The translations under genes were made by a program, and so were the position numbers. The notes under the pieces are model-generated. The model made no database searches. It saw only the letters and a program-made list of their open reading frames with translations, and was not told the origin of the DNA. From Dendrophyllia cribrosa (taxonomy: Eukaryota > Cnidaria > Anthozoa > Scleractinia > Dendrophylliidae), in NCBI GenBank assembly GCA_024195265.1, contig JAJLRJ010000006.1, forward strand, positions 12,110,639 through 12,174,638: a stretch of 64,000 nt of DNA, read 5' to 3'. Below are positions 35,701-46,581 of the stretch, in pieces. Position 1 is the first letter of the stretch; each line of letters opens with the position of its first letter.

Positions 35701-37843
35701 CAACCAGAAAAGTCTTTCACAGAAACTAAACGCATGAAAAATGAATATAAGTAGTCTCCTAGTAAATTGGAACTAATATTATTTAAACAACTGTTTTTAT
35801 TCTCCACAAAAAAGTCGGGCAAATAGAAACAGAACTAATTAGATTAAATTGTTTTCGACTCAAAACCACAAGCTAATTGAATTACTTACACGAACATTGT
35901 TGAGGTTAACATTTGGAACCAAACACCTTTTCCTGTAATGTCGACCAGCAGAAACTTAGCACATCCAAAATGAATTTTGCTTGTTTCCTAGTAAATTGCA
36001 ACTAATATTTTTTAAACAGGCGTTTTTTAACGCACCATATAAATTAATTACATTACGTTTTCTCGAAAACATGTTGAATTTCATCACGTACCAGTTTCTA
36101 TAAGGACAAAGTTCAATATTTGCACGTGCACACAACGTGACTGCTCATACAAAATACAGTCGCTTCTCGCTTATAGTAATCGCTTGAGGCATACAATTAA
36201 TAACCTACACATCAGCTCACATTAATTCAAAGAAAGATAAACGTTTTACATACTGTAAATTGTAGATTAATTGCATTACATTTTCTCTGTTGAACTCCAT
36301 GCATCACGGACAAGTTTCTTTTAGGACAAAGTTCAACATTTTCACGTGCAGACAGCGTGTCTGACAAAAAAAATCCAATTTTAAATAGTAATCTCTTGAA
36401 ACCCAGGCTTGAAACATACAATTCATGTTCCGCATCATATTATTTGAAATCGGCTTGCCGTTTTTGCAATAAAACTATACTCATACTTCAGTATAAGCTC
36501 ACCTATGAACGTAACCGCAGTCCACATTTTTTGGACGTCTCATCCCCCGCAGACCATTCTACCATTCATGCATAGGGCCATTATAGGCGGTATTTCCGAA
36601 TAAATGTCCTTGATATTGCCAGGTTAGCAAGCCAGTCGGGATTAGAGAACAGTTCCCAAGCAACAAATTTTCAAAACTTTACACTTTTAGTGTTTGCGGC
36701 AACAATCGCGGAGATTCAAGATGGCTGATTTTCAATTCATGTCAAGTGCCCTTCTTTGACCTTCAGTAATACCATTTTAGAAGCGAAAATTTGATTGGCT
36801 GACATAGTACACGGTGTACATACAAGAGGCAATCTGATTGGTGTGACATAACCCAAGACATACATACAAACAAACAAACAAACAATTTAACAAACATACT
36901 AACATCACAAACCAACCTTTGCGCCTGCTAATGAGCTATTTTTTTCAAAATAGCTCAAAAAAGGTTGTCTTAGTTACTTATTCCCTTTTTATATCAGCTG
37001 TCTGTCTATAAGTAATTATGTTATACACTGCACAATAAGATACATTTTTATTATAAATCAGAACACCCAGTTCTGTTATTTTTAGTAAAGTTTAGCATTT
37101 AGCATTTATGATCTGACTGACAGACCCCTAATAATTTTGTTCACAGTGATTTTTATTAGCAAGTCTTCAGCACTGTTGTTGGACTATTTAACATTGTTTA
37201 TTAACATTCATTTCACTAAGGTTAAATATTGTTATTGCTTGCTCATTTGCTTGCAGAACAAAGTGGAAGAAATCAACTCACAGCTTAACCGGGAGTACAC
37301 TTTGCGGCGCTCGATGCTGTTGAAGAGATTAGATGTGACTGTGCAGTCCTTTGGTTGGTCTGACAGAGCTAAGGTCTGCCTGCATCTTATTATAGTCACA
37401 TATCCTTTAAATTATTTGTCATTGTCATATTTGATAAAATTTATAGTTTTAACATCATTCTGCTGATTAAATTAGAACTGACAAAAATTACATTTCCATT
37501 CAAACTTTGCACACTACACGGACAGATATTCATCATTATGACTCTGAACTTCAATTTTGAAATAGAAAGACAAATTTTCAAGCTTAAGATTAAATTTATT
37601 TAATACTTTATTTGTTACAATGTAGTTGTTTTTTAACCCCATGTGGAGTTATTAAAGAAAATTTATATCATTCACTTTCTTGTTTCTCACTTTCTTAAGT
37701 TTTAAATATTTTTTTTTATTTTCTGATAGTTTTGTTTTATTAGGCATATTTAGCAATTTTTTTGACAGCACTGTGTATTCTTATCTTTTTAGCTACATGT
37801 AGTATCAAGTGATATCCTTGAGCAAGAAACAAAGGCTTAATTA

Positions 37844-37882
<39 letters not shown>

Positions 37883-40800
37883 TTACATGTATAGTAAAAT
37901 GATACATTTTGTTTTTATGCTGTGGTTCAAATGTTTCTTTGGGTTGAAATTTTGAAACCAGTTGATTTCTATTTTCCTTTGCAAATCTCAGATTCATTTC
38001 CATAATATTTTTTTCAAAATTTTTTAAAAACCAAAGAAAAATTAGAAGCACATTATTTACATCCATTCGACTGACATTTTGACGACCTGAGCGGAAGTCA
38101 TCTTTGTGTAACTCTTCATATGGTCCTAAATATGCTGAGGTCATCAAAATGTCAGTCAATGTACCGGTAAACAACATTTCTCTTCAGACTAGATCTACAC
38201 TAACACTAACCCAGATGATCACACACATGCAAGAGACAACAATATAAAATATTTCTATTCACTCCCAGTTATTCACCATGAGGAAAACTTTGCTTCTTGC
38301 CTTCAGGTTAAGAAAGATCAACTATCCTCAGTCTTTCATCCTCTGAGAAAATCCCTTTCGGTATCATCGCCAGTCAGCATTCCAGATATCATTGCAGCTA
38401 GAACAGGCAAGAAATAATTACATGTTGTATTCAAATTTTACTAATTAATGGTTTGCTTGAACCAAGAGCCTTTTATAAATTATCCAATTGTCAGAGTCGT
38501 GTACTAAGTAACTTATAAAGCCGGGTCACTCTGCGGTTTGAAAATCAGCCCACTTTATACACTGTTCGTTTCACTCTGCGGTTTGAAAAAAGTTTATTAA
38601 TAATTATGTGATCAAAATTTTGTCAACTGCAAATCGACCACACATGTGGGATGCCTGTGCCCAAGTGCTGCTTTAACATTCTTCTATATACAGTGTCAGT
38701 TAGTCTTCGATCTTTACCATCTAGACTTAATATTTTGCTTACCTAATAGTAACTGTTAAAATTTTTTGGACAGATCTGTTAAGGTTGACAAAAACGAGCA
38801 GTGCTGAAATCAGGGACAAGACACAGTGTAAAATCAACAAGATTATGATAGGCAAGGTAATTATAATAAGTTTCAAGCAAGTATTTAACTAGAAATACAT
38901 GTCTCGCAGAACCTCGCGAAGCTCGATGAAGGGTGCACCGCCAGTCGAAACTATGGTGGTGTCTTGATTTGAGTATGAGGCTTTTTGCCGTTCCACTTTG
39001 TCTTCTTTGAAACCAGTTCAGCATCCCATTTTGGTAGTAATACTCTGAATTTCTTCATGCTAACTTTTAGAAACTTGCACCACTGGCACTTGGGCTGTAT
39101 TAAAGGGATGCTATCCCACCAAAATATTAAAATTCCACTTGCCAGCTATTAAATGGCCATACAGTCCATGTTATTGCCACATGCCATTATTAAATATTAT
39201 ATAATGTACATTATGCAGTAATTAAATTGGATAGAAAGATTCTGCAGAGCCGCAAAACAGAACAATTAGACAGTGTACAATGTTGCAGGTAAAATCGGTT
39301 CTCAGGTTGAATCAGGAGTCAACATAGGTTAAAATTTAATGTGAACCCAGTATATTCAGTGCCAGGTAAACTAACCCTAACCGTAGCACAAAGCTAACTT
39401 GAACACAGAGCTAACCATCACACCACTGGTCTTTGTGCCCTTAATGTCACCCCTAGCACAAAGATACAATTGTAGCCAGTGATGTGATCGTTAGCTTTGT
39501 ACTGGGGTTACTCCTGGGTTAGATTACCTAGTACATGTACATTGAAATACTAGATTGAACACTGATCTAACCTGAGACCGGATATTTTTACTCGCGAAAT
39601 ACATACAGTGCAGATACAGGATGGAAGAGGATCATAATAAATTTTATTATTACTTACAGTTACTCACATTTTATTGATTAAATGATAGGCAACTGCTCAA
39701 GAAATCAATTTTGGCATTCTGGTAGAACTTTGAGCTTTTCAGCCATGATTATTATTTTCTTGTCTCTTACTTCATATTGTAGTAGTGGAGTGGAGTCGCG
39801 GTGGTCTAGTGGTTAGCGCGTCGGACTTTCAACCTGAAGGTCGGTGGTTCGAGCCTGGTCTCTGCCATCGTGTTGTTTCCTCAGACAAGAAACTTTGCTC
39901 CACATTGTCTCACATTGTCTCACTCCACCCATAAATGGGTACCGGCAATGTAATGCTGGAGGTAACCCTACGATGGACTAGCATTGGCCCATCCAGGGGG
40001 GAGTAGCTATATTTCTAGTTGCTTCATGCTACAGAAACTGGGTTAAGCTCCGGCCGTATGGGTACCCTGTGGCTCGTGTGCGACTTTTCCTTTACCTTTT
40101 TTACCCCATATTATTTATGTTTCCATGGCTGTTTGCAATTTTTTCTTCTATTTTCAAGACAATAGTAAAGCAAGCTTAAAAGTATACTCGATATATCGGC
40201 CGTGACATTTATATTGTCCCTGTAATTGTTGCTCATTGGTGATGATTTTTATATAATGATATAATATATTATATAATTATTTTTTTCTTCTATTTAGTTA
40301 TAAAAACTAAGATCTTTATTTTTTACAATATTATTAAACTGAACTGTTATTCAACTGTTGTTTTGTTTTATCAAGGTACCTGATCGAGGTGGAAGGACAG
40401 AAAACACAAAAGCTCCTGTAGAAATGCCATCTTTCAAAAAACGAACCGAGGCTCCTAGAGACCAGAGGCAATCAAGTAATGAAATTTATATTTCTTATTT
40501 CAATTCAGTATTATAAAAGTTGTAATAAGATTAATACAAATTTTGTTTTAAATAATTATGTGTTTTTATCTTGTAATGGCGTTGCAAACGAATGCAACGT
40601 TGTCCTTGCAGTGTACAAAATTGTTCAGTAGACAAAACTGTTGCAAAACAAATTACAGAAGCCATTGCAGAAAGCAGAATTGAGTTCTGTTTACAGGAAC
40701 TTGTTTTTGCATTGCACATTGTAACACCCCCTTCTGTTTATACTTGACTCACAATTACCATGGTGACCCACTGCAAATACATAGAATGGGGGATGTGCCC

Positions 40801-42099
40801 TGTACACCATGCATGAAAGTTGCCTTTAATATTGAAATACCCAAAACTTACATTTATTTAATTTTCATTTTTATACATGATGTAACCAGAAATTAACTTT
40901 CTAGAGCTATTATGTTCCTGACCAGGAAGAGGGCTTAGGTACTTCCTTATAATATTAAAAGCTTCATGGGTGTGTACAACCAAAATGGTTGTCTCAATTT
41001 CTCAGGGGTCTGAGTTCTGGAAAAGGCTAGGGAAATAATCTATTTTTGTCTGTCTAAAAATTGATAGGGAAAATTAGTACATATTTTGTACATGCATGTA
41101 TGCCGCACAACAAGTTTTAATTTAAGGGTCAGGTCTCGATTTCTCAGGGCTCAGTTCTGAAAAAGGCTAGGGAAATAATCTATTTTTGTCAAACATGTCC
41201 ATTATAACATAAATACTTATATATAGATGTGTTATAAAAATTAAGAAATATGTTTTACGGTTTAGGTGGTCGTGGAGGCAGAGGAGGTAAAGTTCAGAGT
41301 GGTACGTACTATATCAACGTTCAAACTAATTTACCTCCCAAGAGTGCAATATAGCAGGGCTCAAAATTAACACTCGCAAACTCGCAAAATGTGATAGAGT
41401 GGTTTTTGGAAGATGCGAGTCAAAAAAATATCCTGTAGCAAACATTTGGGAGTAAGTATTTTTTTCTAATAAATTTGGAGTGAACGTACTTGGAGAATTT
41501 TGTGGTGTTTTGTGTCAGCCACTTGCCAGCAGCTTTACATGACCTTACACGGAAGCTGTACACACTTTATCTGTGCATTCACATTTTGTTGGAATCGGCA
41601 AAGTGACAGAAGAGAATGAGTCGCTTTTGTTGTAGATGTCTAAAATGACCGCTTTTATCAAGAGGCCCTCAACGTCTTAAGACTACCGGTAACGTGACTG
41701 ACCATTGACAACGTGGCAAAGAAGACCACAATTTTTATCTTATTTTCAGAGTCATCAGAGGCAAAAATGACTGCAAAAAAATAGCCAGTGACCTTACTAG
41801 TTTTGCTAGTAGAAAAAAATCTTACTAGCAAAACTTTGCTGGTAGACTAAAAAATTAAGTTTGACCCTGTACAGTGCCAGGTGTATAGGAATTAGAACTT
41901 GAATTTTGTTATAATTCTTTATTCTTTTTTTTTTTTCGTAGGTTGGTCAGGTGGAGGAGGAAGAGGTGGAAGGGGTGGTCAGGAAGGTGGCGGTTGGAGA
42001 GGAGAGAGGGGAGGTAGGGGAGGACGAGGTGGAGGACAAAGAGGAAATCCCTTTGGGGGAAATTACATGTACGACCAGAGATCTGTCTACTATAGCTAA
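26775..42099 (+). CDS. FAM98: FAM98 family protein (tRNA-ligase complex subunit)
   Basis: Thirteen exons join in phase to 388 residues: 26775-26812, 27541-27680, 29120-29176, 29356-29424, 30000-30073, 30284-30394, 35083-35166, 37257-37373, 38307-38406, 38774-38856, 40376-40475, 41266-41301, 41942-42099. All introns are GT-AG except the one after 38406, which starts GC. Family blocks: GPLLEEGAL near residue 15, LLLLDYLTSELQAMRM near 100, LLKRLDVTVQSFGWSDRAK at 212-230, and INKIMIGKVPDRGGR near 285-297. Residues from ~325 are a Gly/Arg/Trp-rich tail ending VYYS. FAM98A/B work with DDX1, RTCB and C14orf166, in tRNA splicing and RNA transport; the RGG tail is a likely RNA-binding and methylation region. 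Paralogue (A/B/C) cannot be assigned. AATAAA signals lie at about 42146 and 42156. Introns are crowded with transposons. Confidence 0.96.
27135..27300. mobile_element. MITE, CAGGGATGTAGAT family
   Basis: The ends CAGGGATGTAGAT and ATCTACATCCCTG are perfect inverted repeats. The flanks are both CCCAA, a 5-bp target duplication. FAM98 intron 1. Confidence 0.9.
28101..28315. mobile_element. MITE, CCCTTTAAGCCCTAA ends
   Basis: CCCTTTAAGCCCTAA (28101-) is inverted as TTAGGGCTTAAAGGG near 28300-28314, with one small difference. Intron 2 of FAM98. Confidence 0.75.
28324..28632 (-). mobile_element. tRNA-derived SINE, copy 1
   Basis: Read on the minus strand, a pol-III A box (TGGTCTAGTGGTTAGCG, 28601-28617) and B box (GGTTCGAAGCC, 28563-28573) open a ~300-bp unit. 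It matches 39786-40092 along its length. Flanking AGGGAAAA words may be the target duplication. Not a functional tRNA: the body continues as non-tRNA sequence. Confidence 0.85.
30622..31008. mobile_element. Inverted-ended element containing a tRNA-like unit
   Basis: TTGTGGCTTAATTTTTGTTT near 30625 is inverted at about 30975-31008 (TTTGGTTTGAAAAT shared). Inside, on the minus strand, lies a tRNA-like unit with A box TGGATCAGTGGTGAGAGG (30786-30803) and B box GGTTCAAATCC (30749-30759). Related arm sequence recurs at 20785-20840 and 37919-37978. FAM98 intron 6. Confidence 0.7.
31109..31154. repeat. Perfect 19-bp-stem hairpin
   Basis: GCTATCCAATTACA-ACTTTT-TGTAATTGGATAGC, with further pairing outside, forms a strong short hairpin between repeat units of FAM98 intron 6. 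Confidence 0.85.
31213..31500. mobile_element. Interspersed repeat copy B ending in a foldback unit
   Basis: 31213-31412 matches copy A (20410-20590). From about 31339 the sequence is also inverted onto 31455-31500: AGTAATTATAGTAATT near the left pairs with AATTACTATAATTACT near the right. It directly abuts the Harbinger element at 31501. Confidence 0.7.
31644..32795 (+). CDS. PIF/Harbinger (HARBI1-like) DDE transposase
   Basis: An uninterrupted 383-residue frame. An N-terminal helix-turn-helix-like part (residues ~130-175, with LTALSQQFGISVSNVSDTI) precedes the DDE_4 nuclease fold. Candidate catalytic residues are D210 (AVGAIDAF), D262 (GHATDADTF) and E329 (RVHVENRIGDI); the LADGGYPA motif at 288-295 matches the family's conserved D-x-x-Y block. 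Length fits the usual 350-450. The basic tail (NRRRTLIRRIRRR) is a likely nuclear-localisation or DNA-binding element. It would cut and join transposon ends in the nucleus together with the accessory protein. Not a domesticated HARBI1 by context: it lies inside recognisable transposon ends. The N-terminal ~35 residues are hydrophobic and may not be translated. Confidence 0.9.
   Translation: MIPPVPTFLFSILCFLVEYFNLIHRNVPPPPAPPIHILVLAIQNVIRLLAQLSLPVHIILSRSYDGNAWRIRQRSVWNMLVARPGNFWLLTGETPGSLSRIIQRIGVDVEACVRDPLNPRRRVRRTRPYSLCLHDRVLLCLLWLRNYQTLTALSQQFGISVSNVSDTIYTIIPILYQHYFHRYVGWMDENGWERQRNELEQFPNAVGAIDAFAVQINRPHGDLQRLFYRRDRGFHFLNFHAVVDNDGYFRLVRGGFLGHATDADTFGRLPPMGFHRQLPLPRDAYLLADGGYPAIEPLVTPFRRPRGGRLCLARYRANIELGRARVHVENRIGDIRIYRSVPGRAGRFRSQRQFACLVTYVVVALTNRRRTLIRRIRRRFAPV
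33144..34595 (-). pseudogene. Harbinger second (accessory) gene, frameshift plus stop
   Basis: Exon 1 (34532-34595) starts MTKDKDDDPEYLEFLYQKYF and splices with GT-AG to 33839, giving a frame that runs to 33541 (KNLYSQAVKKVGNDWKKILT...). The frame must then shift by one base near 33560-33565, in a GAGAGAGAAG run, to continue (ERHVLDESTTNTAEELM...). A TAA at about 33441-33443 interrupts that frame before it resumes (SDIEQPGPSAPPE...) and ends at 33144. The last third is Pro/Lys-rich (PPPPPRKKSKKGKGK). PIF/Harbinger elements carry a DNA-binding partner, often Myb/SANT-like, that brings the transposase to the ends. The position and strand fit that role, but I cannot confirm the SANT fold by eye. 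Confidence 0.75.
35205..36957. mobile_element. ~1.75-kb unclassified element with internal ~235-bp repeats
   Basis: GAGCTATTTTGAAAA near 35208 is inverted as TTTTTCAAAATAGCTC near 36941-36956. Between them, diverged units beginning with a GTCAACCAGAAAAGT-like word occur at about 35472, 35698 and 35937. A second unit type (GGACAAAGTTCAAYATTTKC) occurs at about 36101 and 36322. There is no coding frame. FAM98 intron 7. Confidence 0.5.
39292..39591. mobile_element. Foldback MITE in FAM98 intron 10
   Basis: AAAATCGGTTCTCAGGTTGA on the left pairs with TAACCTGAGACCGGATATTTT on the right with small gaps. The interior repeats AGCACAAAG words. Non-coding. Confidence 0.6.
39786..40092 (+). mobile_element. 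tRNA-derived SINE, copy 2
   Basis: A box TGGTCTAGTGGTTAGCG (39802-39818) and B box GGTTCGAGCC (39846-39855) head a ~305-bp unit homologous to copy 1 but in the opposite orientation. It differs by scattered substitutions and a short CACATTGTCT duplication. FAM98 intron 10. Confidence 0.85.
40985..41190. repeat. Direct repeat of ~60 bp, spacing ~140
   Basis: AAAGGCTAGGGAAATAATCT+ATTTTTGTC with its preceding TTCTCAGGG...TCTG context appears twice (about 40991-41055 and 41131-41188). FAM98 intron 11. Confidence 0.8.
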
Positions 42100-44934
42100 A
42101 AGACACAGTGATGTCATTAACTTATGTATCAGTAAATTGTTCAAATAATAAAACTCAATAAAATCTGTACAATTCATAATCATTGCAGCAGTATTTTGTG
42201 ACTATGTGACTGACATTGAAAAATAACAATATTTAGTCAAAGACTTATGAGTGATGCTTGATTCTTGAAGTGAAAATGTGATAATACCATGCTTGACTGG
42301 GATTGGAGCCCAAAACCTTTGCGATATCCAGCCATATGATATGTGCACACAGTGTAATTCAGAAATAATTGCATGCGATGTTGTACCTAGACTTGCCACA
42401 AGTCGACTGCGAAGCCCCAGAGAGCGCAAAAAACGACCACCCAAAACAAAACAAAAAACTAAAAACAGACTTTGAGAAAGTCTATGTTGTACCATGCTTA
42501 GGGTTGCCCACTCTGTATCGAAATTACTTGATAATTCTGTCCAGGTTCAAACCTACGAAAATTAGGGCCCGTCTAAAGTGGGAATTTTTATGGCAGAAAC
42601 GTTGTAGACACAAAATTAATGTTTGCCAGTTTTAGCTGCATGAGAGACAGTTGTGGATGCAAATCTTTATAGCCCCTGATGCAAGTATAAAACGATATCG
42701 GATCAAGTCAAAAACCAGGGTTAGGGTTAGGTTAGGGTTGTTTCAGAATTGGTACCTCTTAGGGGTTAAAATTCTTTTGAGCCACGCCCATCAAACAAGA
42801 TTCTGGTGCCTTTTAGGGTGTTTTTTGAAAATTTCCGACGAGCACCCCGTCATTTTTATATGGTAGTTCCCCCCCTCCCCCCTTTGAGGGGGGGAAGCCC
42901 TGGGAACGAGGTTGGTCAAAAACATTGTTGCTTCCTGGACACAGTTCGGCCAGTCCCTTAGATACAAGCAGGGTTTAAAAGTGATGACCACCATAGGTAG
43001 GAAGATGTTTGTTTTGGGTTTAAAAATAACAATTTTGGTACAGTCGGACCTCGCATTAACGGACACCATCGGGACCAGAAAGTGTCTGCTTAAGAGGTAA
43101 AAAAATACAGTGTTTGCTTTAATATGGGAGGAATCCGTTAGTGGAGGTAAAGGTGATATCGAAAAAGAAGTAATGAAAATTTTCAAAAACTTTGCACAGT
43201 ATTTTCTTCAAATACATGTACATGAAAAAAAAAATGTCACCATGCTCATTTAGGAGAAAACTAAAGAAACCCTCTTGCTTCAGAGTGTGTACATGCTCGT
43301 ACAAACGACGCAATTTATTATGCGCAGTAGTGATGCGCAATGCAATACTAGGAAAACACCTTAAGGGGGCTAAATTTTTGCTTAGTAAATTTGTTGGTAG
43401 TGAAATTCTGCTGGTAATTTTCTTTCATGAAACTTGCGTTTTTAACAGCTGAGAAGCCACCAGGGCTGTTAGCCTGTGAGAGCATCTCATTTTTTTAAGC
43501 AGTGCATTCATAGGCTTAAGCTAGCTAGCTGACGACCACAGTAAGACCAGTAAAGATGGCTAGTTGCTAGTACTCAAAGTTTGAAAATGACAATGGTTTA
43601 TGACCGGCTACTTTCCTTGAGAAGCAGGCTTCTTCAAGCTTAATGACAGCCCTATGGCAGAATCCAAAACATCTAAATAATATTACAAGTCAGTAAATGT
43701 TGCTGCATGGCACAAAATTTTACTCGATGACATGATTACATAAATAAACTTCATTCCATATTCATTGTGATAAATAATAAGAAATTAATTACAAAGTATT
43801 GTTTATAACTACAAGGAAAATATAGTTTAATCATATGACCAGTATGGCTCCAGTGACTGTGACGGATGTTCTTTTCAAAATTATTTACATAATACCCATA
43901 TGAGAGTCATACGCATTTCCTCTTGAGTTAAGGGCCGGAAAAAGCCATATAACAGCCCTACTTCAAAAGTGTACGGCTTTGCGTGTTAAAATTTGAAATG
44001 GCTAAATTGTCTCCAAATTGGCCATGTGATAAAATACTCAATATTGAATAAGTTAGGTTGAGTTGGATGTAAAAATATTTGGCTCTTGGTCGTGGCACAC
44101 CAACCTTGCTGCTGCGCTCAGTCCGGCCATATGCCATATGACCTTGAGCCAAATATTTTCTCACCTGGCCTGCTGACTGAGTCCATAAGTACATTATATT
44201 AAGTATAATAAAAAAATAAAGTTTTATTTATTTAAAAAATAACTTAGTTAATATTATCTGAAGTGAGCATGGTTATTTAAATTCATTTTTAAAAACATTA
44301 TTTTATACTAACAGAAACCCATAATGGGTTGAAACATGTAACACACATTCACAACTTCAGAACATTCATTTTTTGCTTAGTACCATATTTGGAACCCCCT
44401 CGGCCACCGAGATTGGAAACAAGTTGTTGTAGTGAATTGATTGGTTAATATTTTATCTTGATTTTCCAAATATGGCTGTAACAACTTCTCGGCAAATTCA
44501 ATAATCAGAAGCTTGTTTTGAAGCGTACAAGAAACAGTTATGCACATTTCAACCCACTTTTTGGGTTTCTGATACTTTAAAAGGCTACAAAACTTTTTAT
44601 AAATATGACAAGCATTTTTTTTTTGCAGTACATTGATAACAAAACCAAACAAATTAATGATTTGTATAAACATACCTAATTTAACACTTACTAAACAATT
44701 CTGTAAACATCCTGATGTAAAATTAAGTTCTCCCTTTTAACCAGTATCTGATCTGGGAGGTGCTTGACCTCCTCCTTTAATAGGAAGAGAAAACAAAAGT
44801 CAAGTCAAACAAGATGGAACTTTCAACCTCAGTGTGACAAAGGTTAGTTGCCAAATTTCTTTATTGAGAGATCCAAGATCCAGAAAAAAAAATCATTCCC
44901 TCACTAATGATTAGTGAGGGGTGAGTGGAATAAA
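42100..44934. other. Intergenic region between FAM98 and HS6ST
   Basis: No gene. Contains the FAM98 3' UTR to about 42170, a short TTAGGG-like run (42717-42739), a repeat shared with 25.7-26.0 kb (about 42740-42895, ending in C/G tracts), and a foldback pair AAATATTTGGCTC / GAGCCAAATATTT at about 44078 and 44145. Confidence 0.55.
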
Positions 44935-45295
44935 GCTCTAAGTGACTTGTGATTAACTGCTAGATTCTCCTTCCAGTTTGTCTTGTATATGCTCATGTAA
45001 CAAAGGGAGAATTTGGTTTCAGATCAGGAGTCACTTAGGGCCTTATTCCAGTTTGGGATATTTTTAGGCCCTAAGTGACTCCTGATCTATGGCCATCTAT
45101 TCGCTCCGACGAAGGGCTAGCGCTCGAAACGTCAGCTATTTGAATCTTTTTACGGTGGTCAATTTACCTTATCGACTCAGTCGATAAAACTAAATTCTCG
45201 TCTTCTTTTGTTATATGAGCATATACAAGACAAACTGGAAGGAGAGGTTAGCAGTTGATCAGAATTCACTTAGGGCTTTATTCCACTCACCCCTT
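44935..45295. mobile_element. Foldback element with a hammerhead-like core
   Basis: The arms pair: CCAGTTTGTCTTGTATATGC (44976-) with GCATATACAAGACAAACTGG (45220-45239), with flanking similarity to GAATAAAGC at 44927 and GCTTTATTC at 45275. Inside is the diverged hammerhead motif at 45103-45136. Confidence 0.75.
45103..45136 (+). ncRNA. Diverged hammerhead-like motif
   Basis: GCU + CCGACGA + stem II GGGC/GCUC + GAAA + palindromic ACGU + C + AGC. CCGACGA differs from the obligatory CUGAUGA at two positions, so it is predicted inactive, but the order of pairing elements is kept. Confidence 0.4.
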
Positions 45296-46581
45296 TAATA
45301 TTATTATAATGCCCCATAGTTGTTTGACTGGGCACTTTTGATTTGGTGTGTTCTGAAATACGAAATGTACATGTATACAGCTCTATCAAGACAAATCATG
45401 ATTTAAGAGCCACTAAGATATAATTTTGTTCATATAAAAATCTATTATTAATAATATGATATATTATATTCATCATTGTCAAAATATGAAATACTAGTCA
45501 CATTTTGATCAGTGATAAGTGTAATTTTATTTCTTGGTTTCATTTAGTTCTATTAAAAAGCTAAAATCAATTTGTGAATCTTTATCAAGCTAACTAAACT
45601 AAAATATTATTAAACATAATTGACAACCTATAGCACATCTTGAACATTTATGGTAACTTACAATAATATTATTTTTATCTATTGAAACTGATATTGCAAC
45701 TGTTATGAGCCACTCTCTGGACCAGTAAGGAAGATGACAACTGATTAGATGAGAGATTCTAAATGGTATGTTTGATGGAGAGCTAACTCAAACACCACCA
45801 TTTCATGAAGATGGACCATCTTTTATGTTTTGTTTTTGTGTTTGTGTGTGTGCAGGGGGGGGGGGGGGTGGGGGGGGGGGGAAGTTAACTTCCTGTATGC
45901 AGCTCTCCTGTCTCCTTGTGCTTTTGAATTGCTATTACCTTCCCTTTGTCTACCACTGACTGGTCGACATACCCCCCCCCCCCCCCCCCCCTCAAATCCC
46001 CACCTCCCAATTCTAAAGAAGAAGAGTGCCTCTATTATTAAATGAGAGCTAAGAGAAGTCCCTTGAGTGATTCAACATTACTGCAGTCTTTTTTTATACT
46101 TATTTAACATAATGGCTCCATCAATTTCAAGCACGCTCATTTCCCCAGGCATTTTTTATAACTTTTCCTTCCCAAGGGTGGGGCATTTGCTAAAACAGGT
46201 CAGCCCAGGGGTGGGGCATTGTCAAAACCACATTGTCTTTTGCATTCTAAAAGTCGTACATGCTTCATTGTTTATTTTAAATTTCCTTGGACAGCTTTGA
46301 CAGGTTATCCAATTTGTAAGCTCTTGGATACACGGGCATGAATAAAGATCCATTTATTTGTAAAATAAAAATTGACCTTGTCCCATGGGTCAGGCATTTG
46401 CACTCTTCCAGAAGCCCCAGGGTGAGGATTTGTTTCTCGGCAGGTGTACAACTTTTAAATAAATCATGCCAAAGTATAAACAAGCTGCGATATAAATTAA
46501 ATGAGCCGGATGTTTTAATTTACATGAACAAAGTCACGAATCTTTGACAGTGACATTCACATCCCACGACATCCGCTATCG
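45296..46581. other. Intergenic region downstream of HS6ST
   Basis: Holds a G tract (about 45856-45880, one T interruption) and a C tract (about 45971-45992). The part next to 46581 should be the HS6ST 3' UTR. No other feature is supported. Confidence 0.5.

Noticed and set aside
42717..42739. Interstitial telomere (TTAGGG)n
   Set aside because: Fewer than four imperfect units; too short to mean anything beyond chance or a repeat end.
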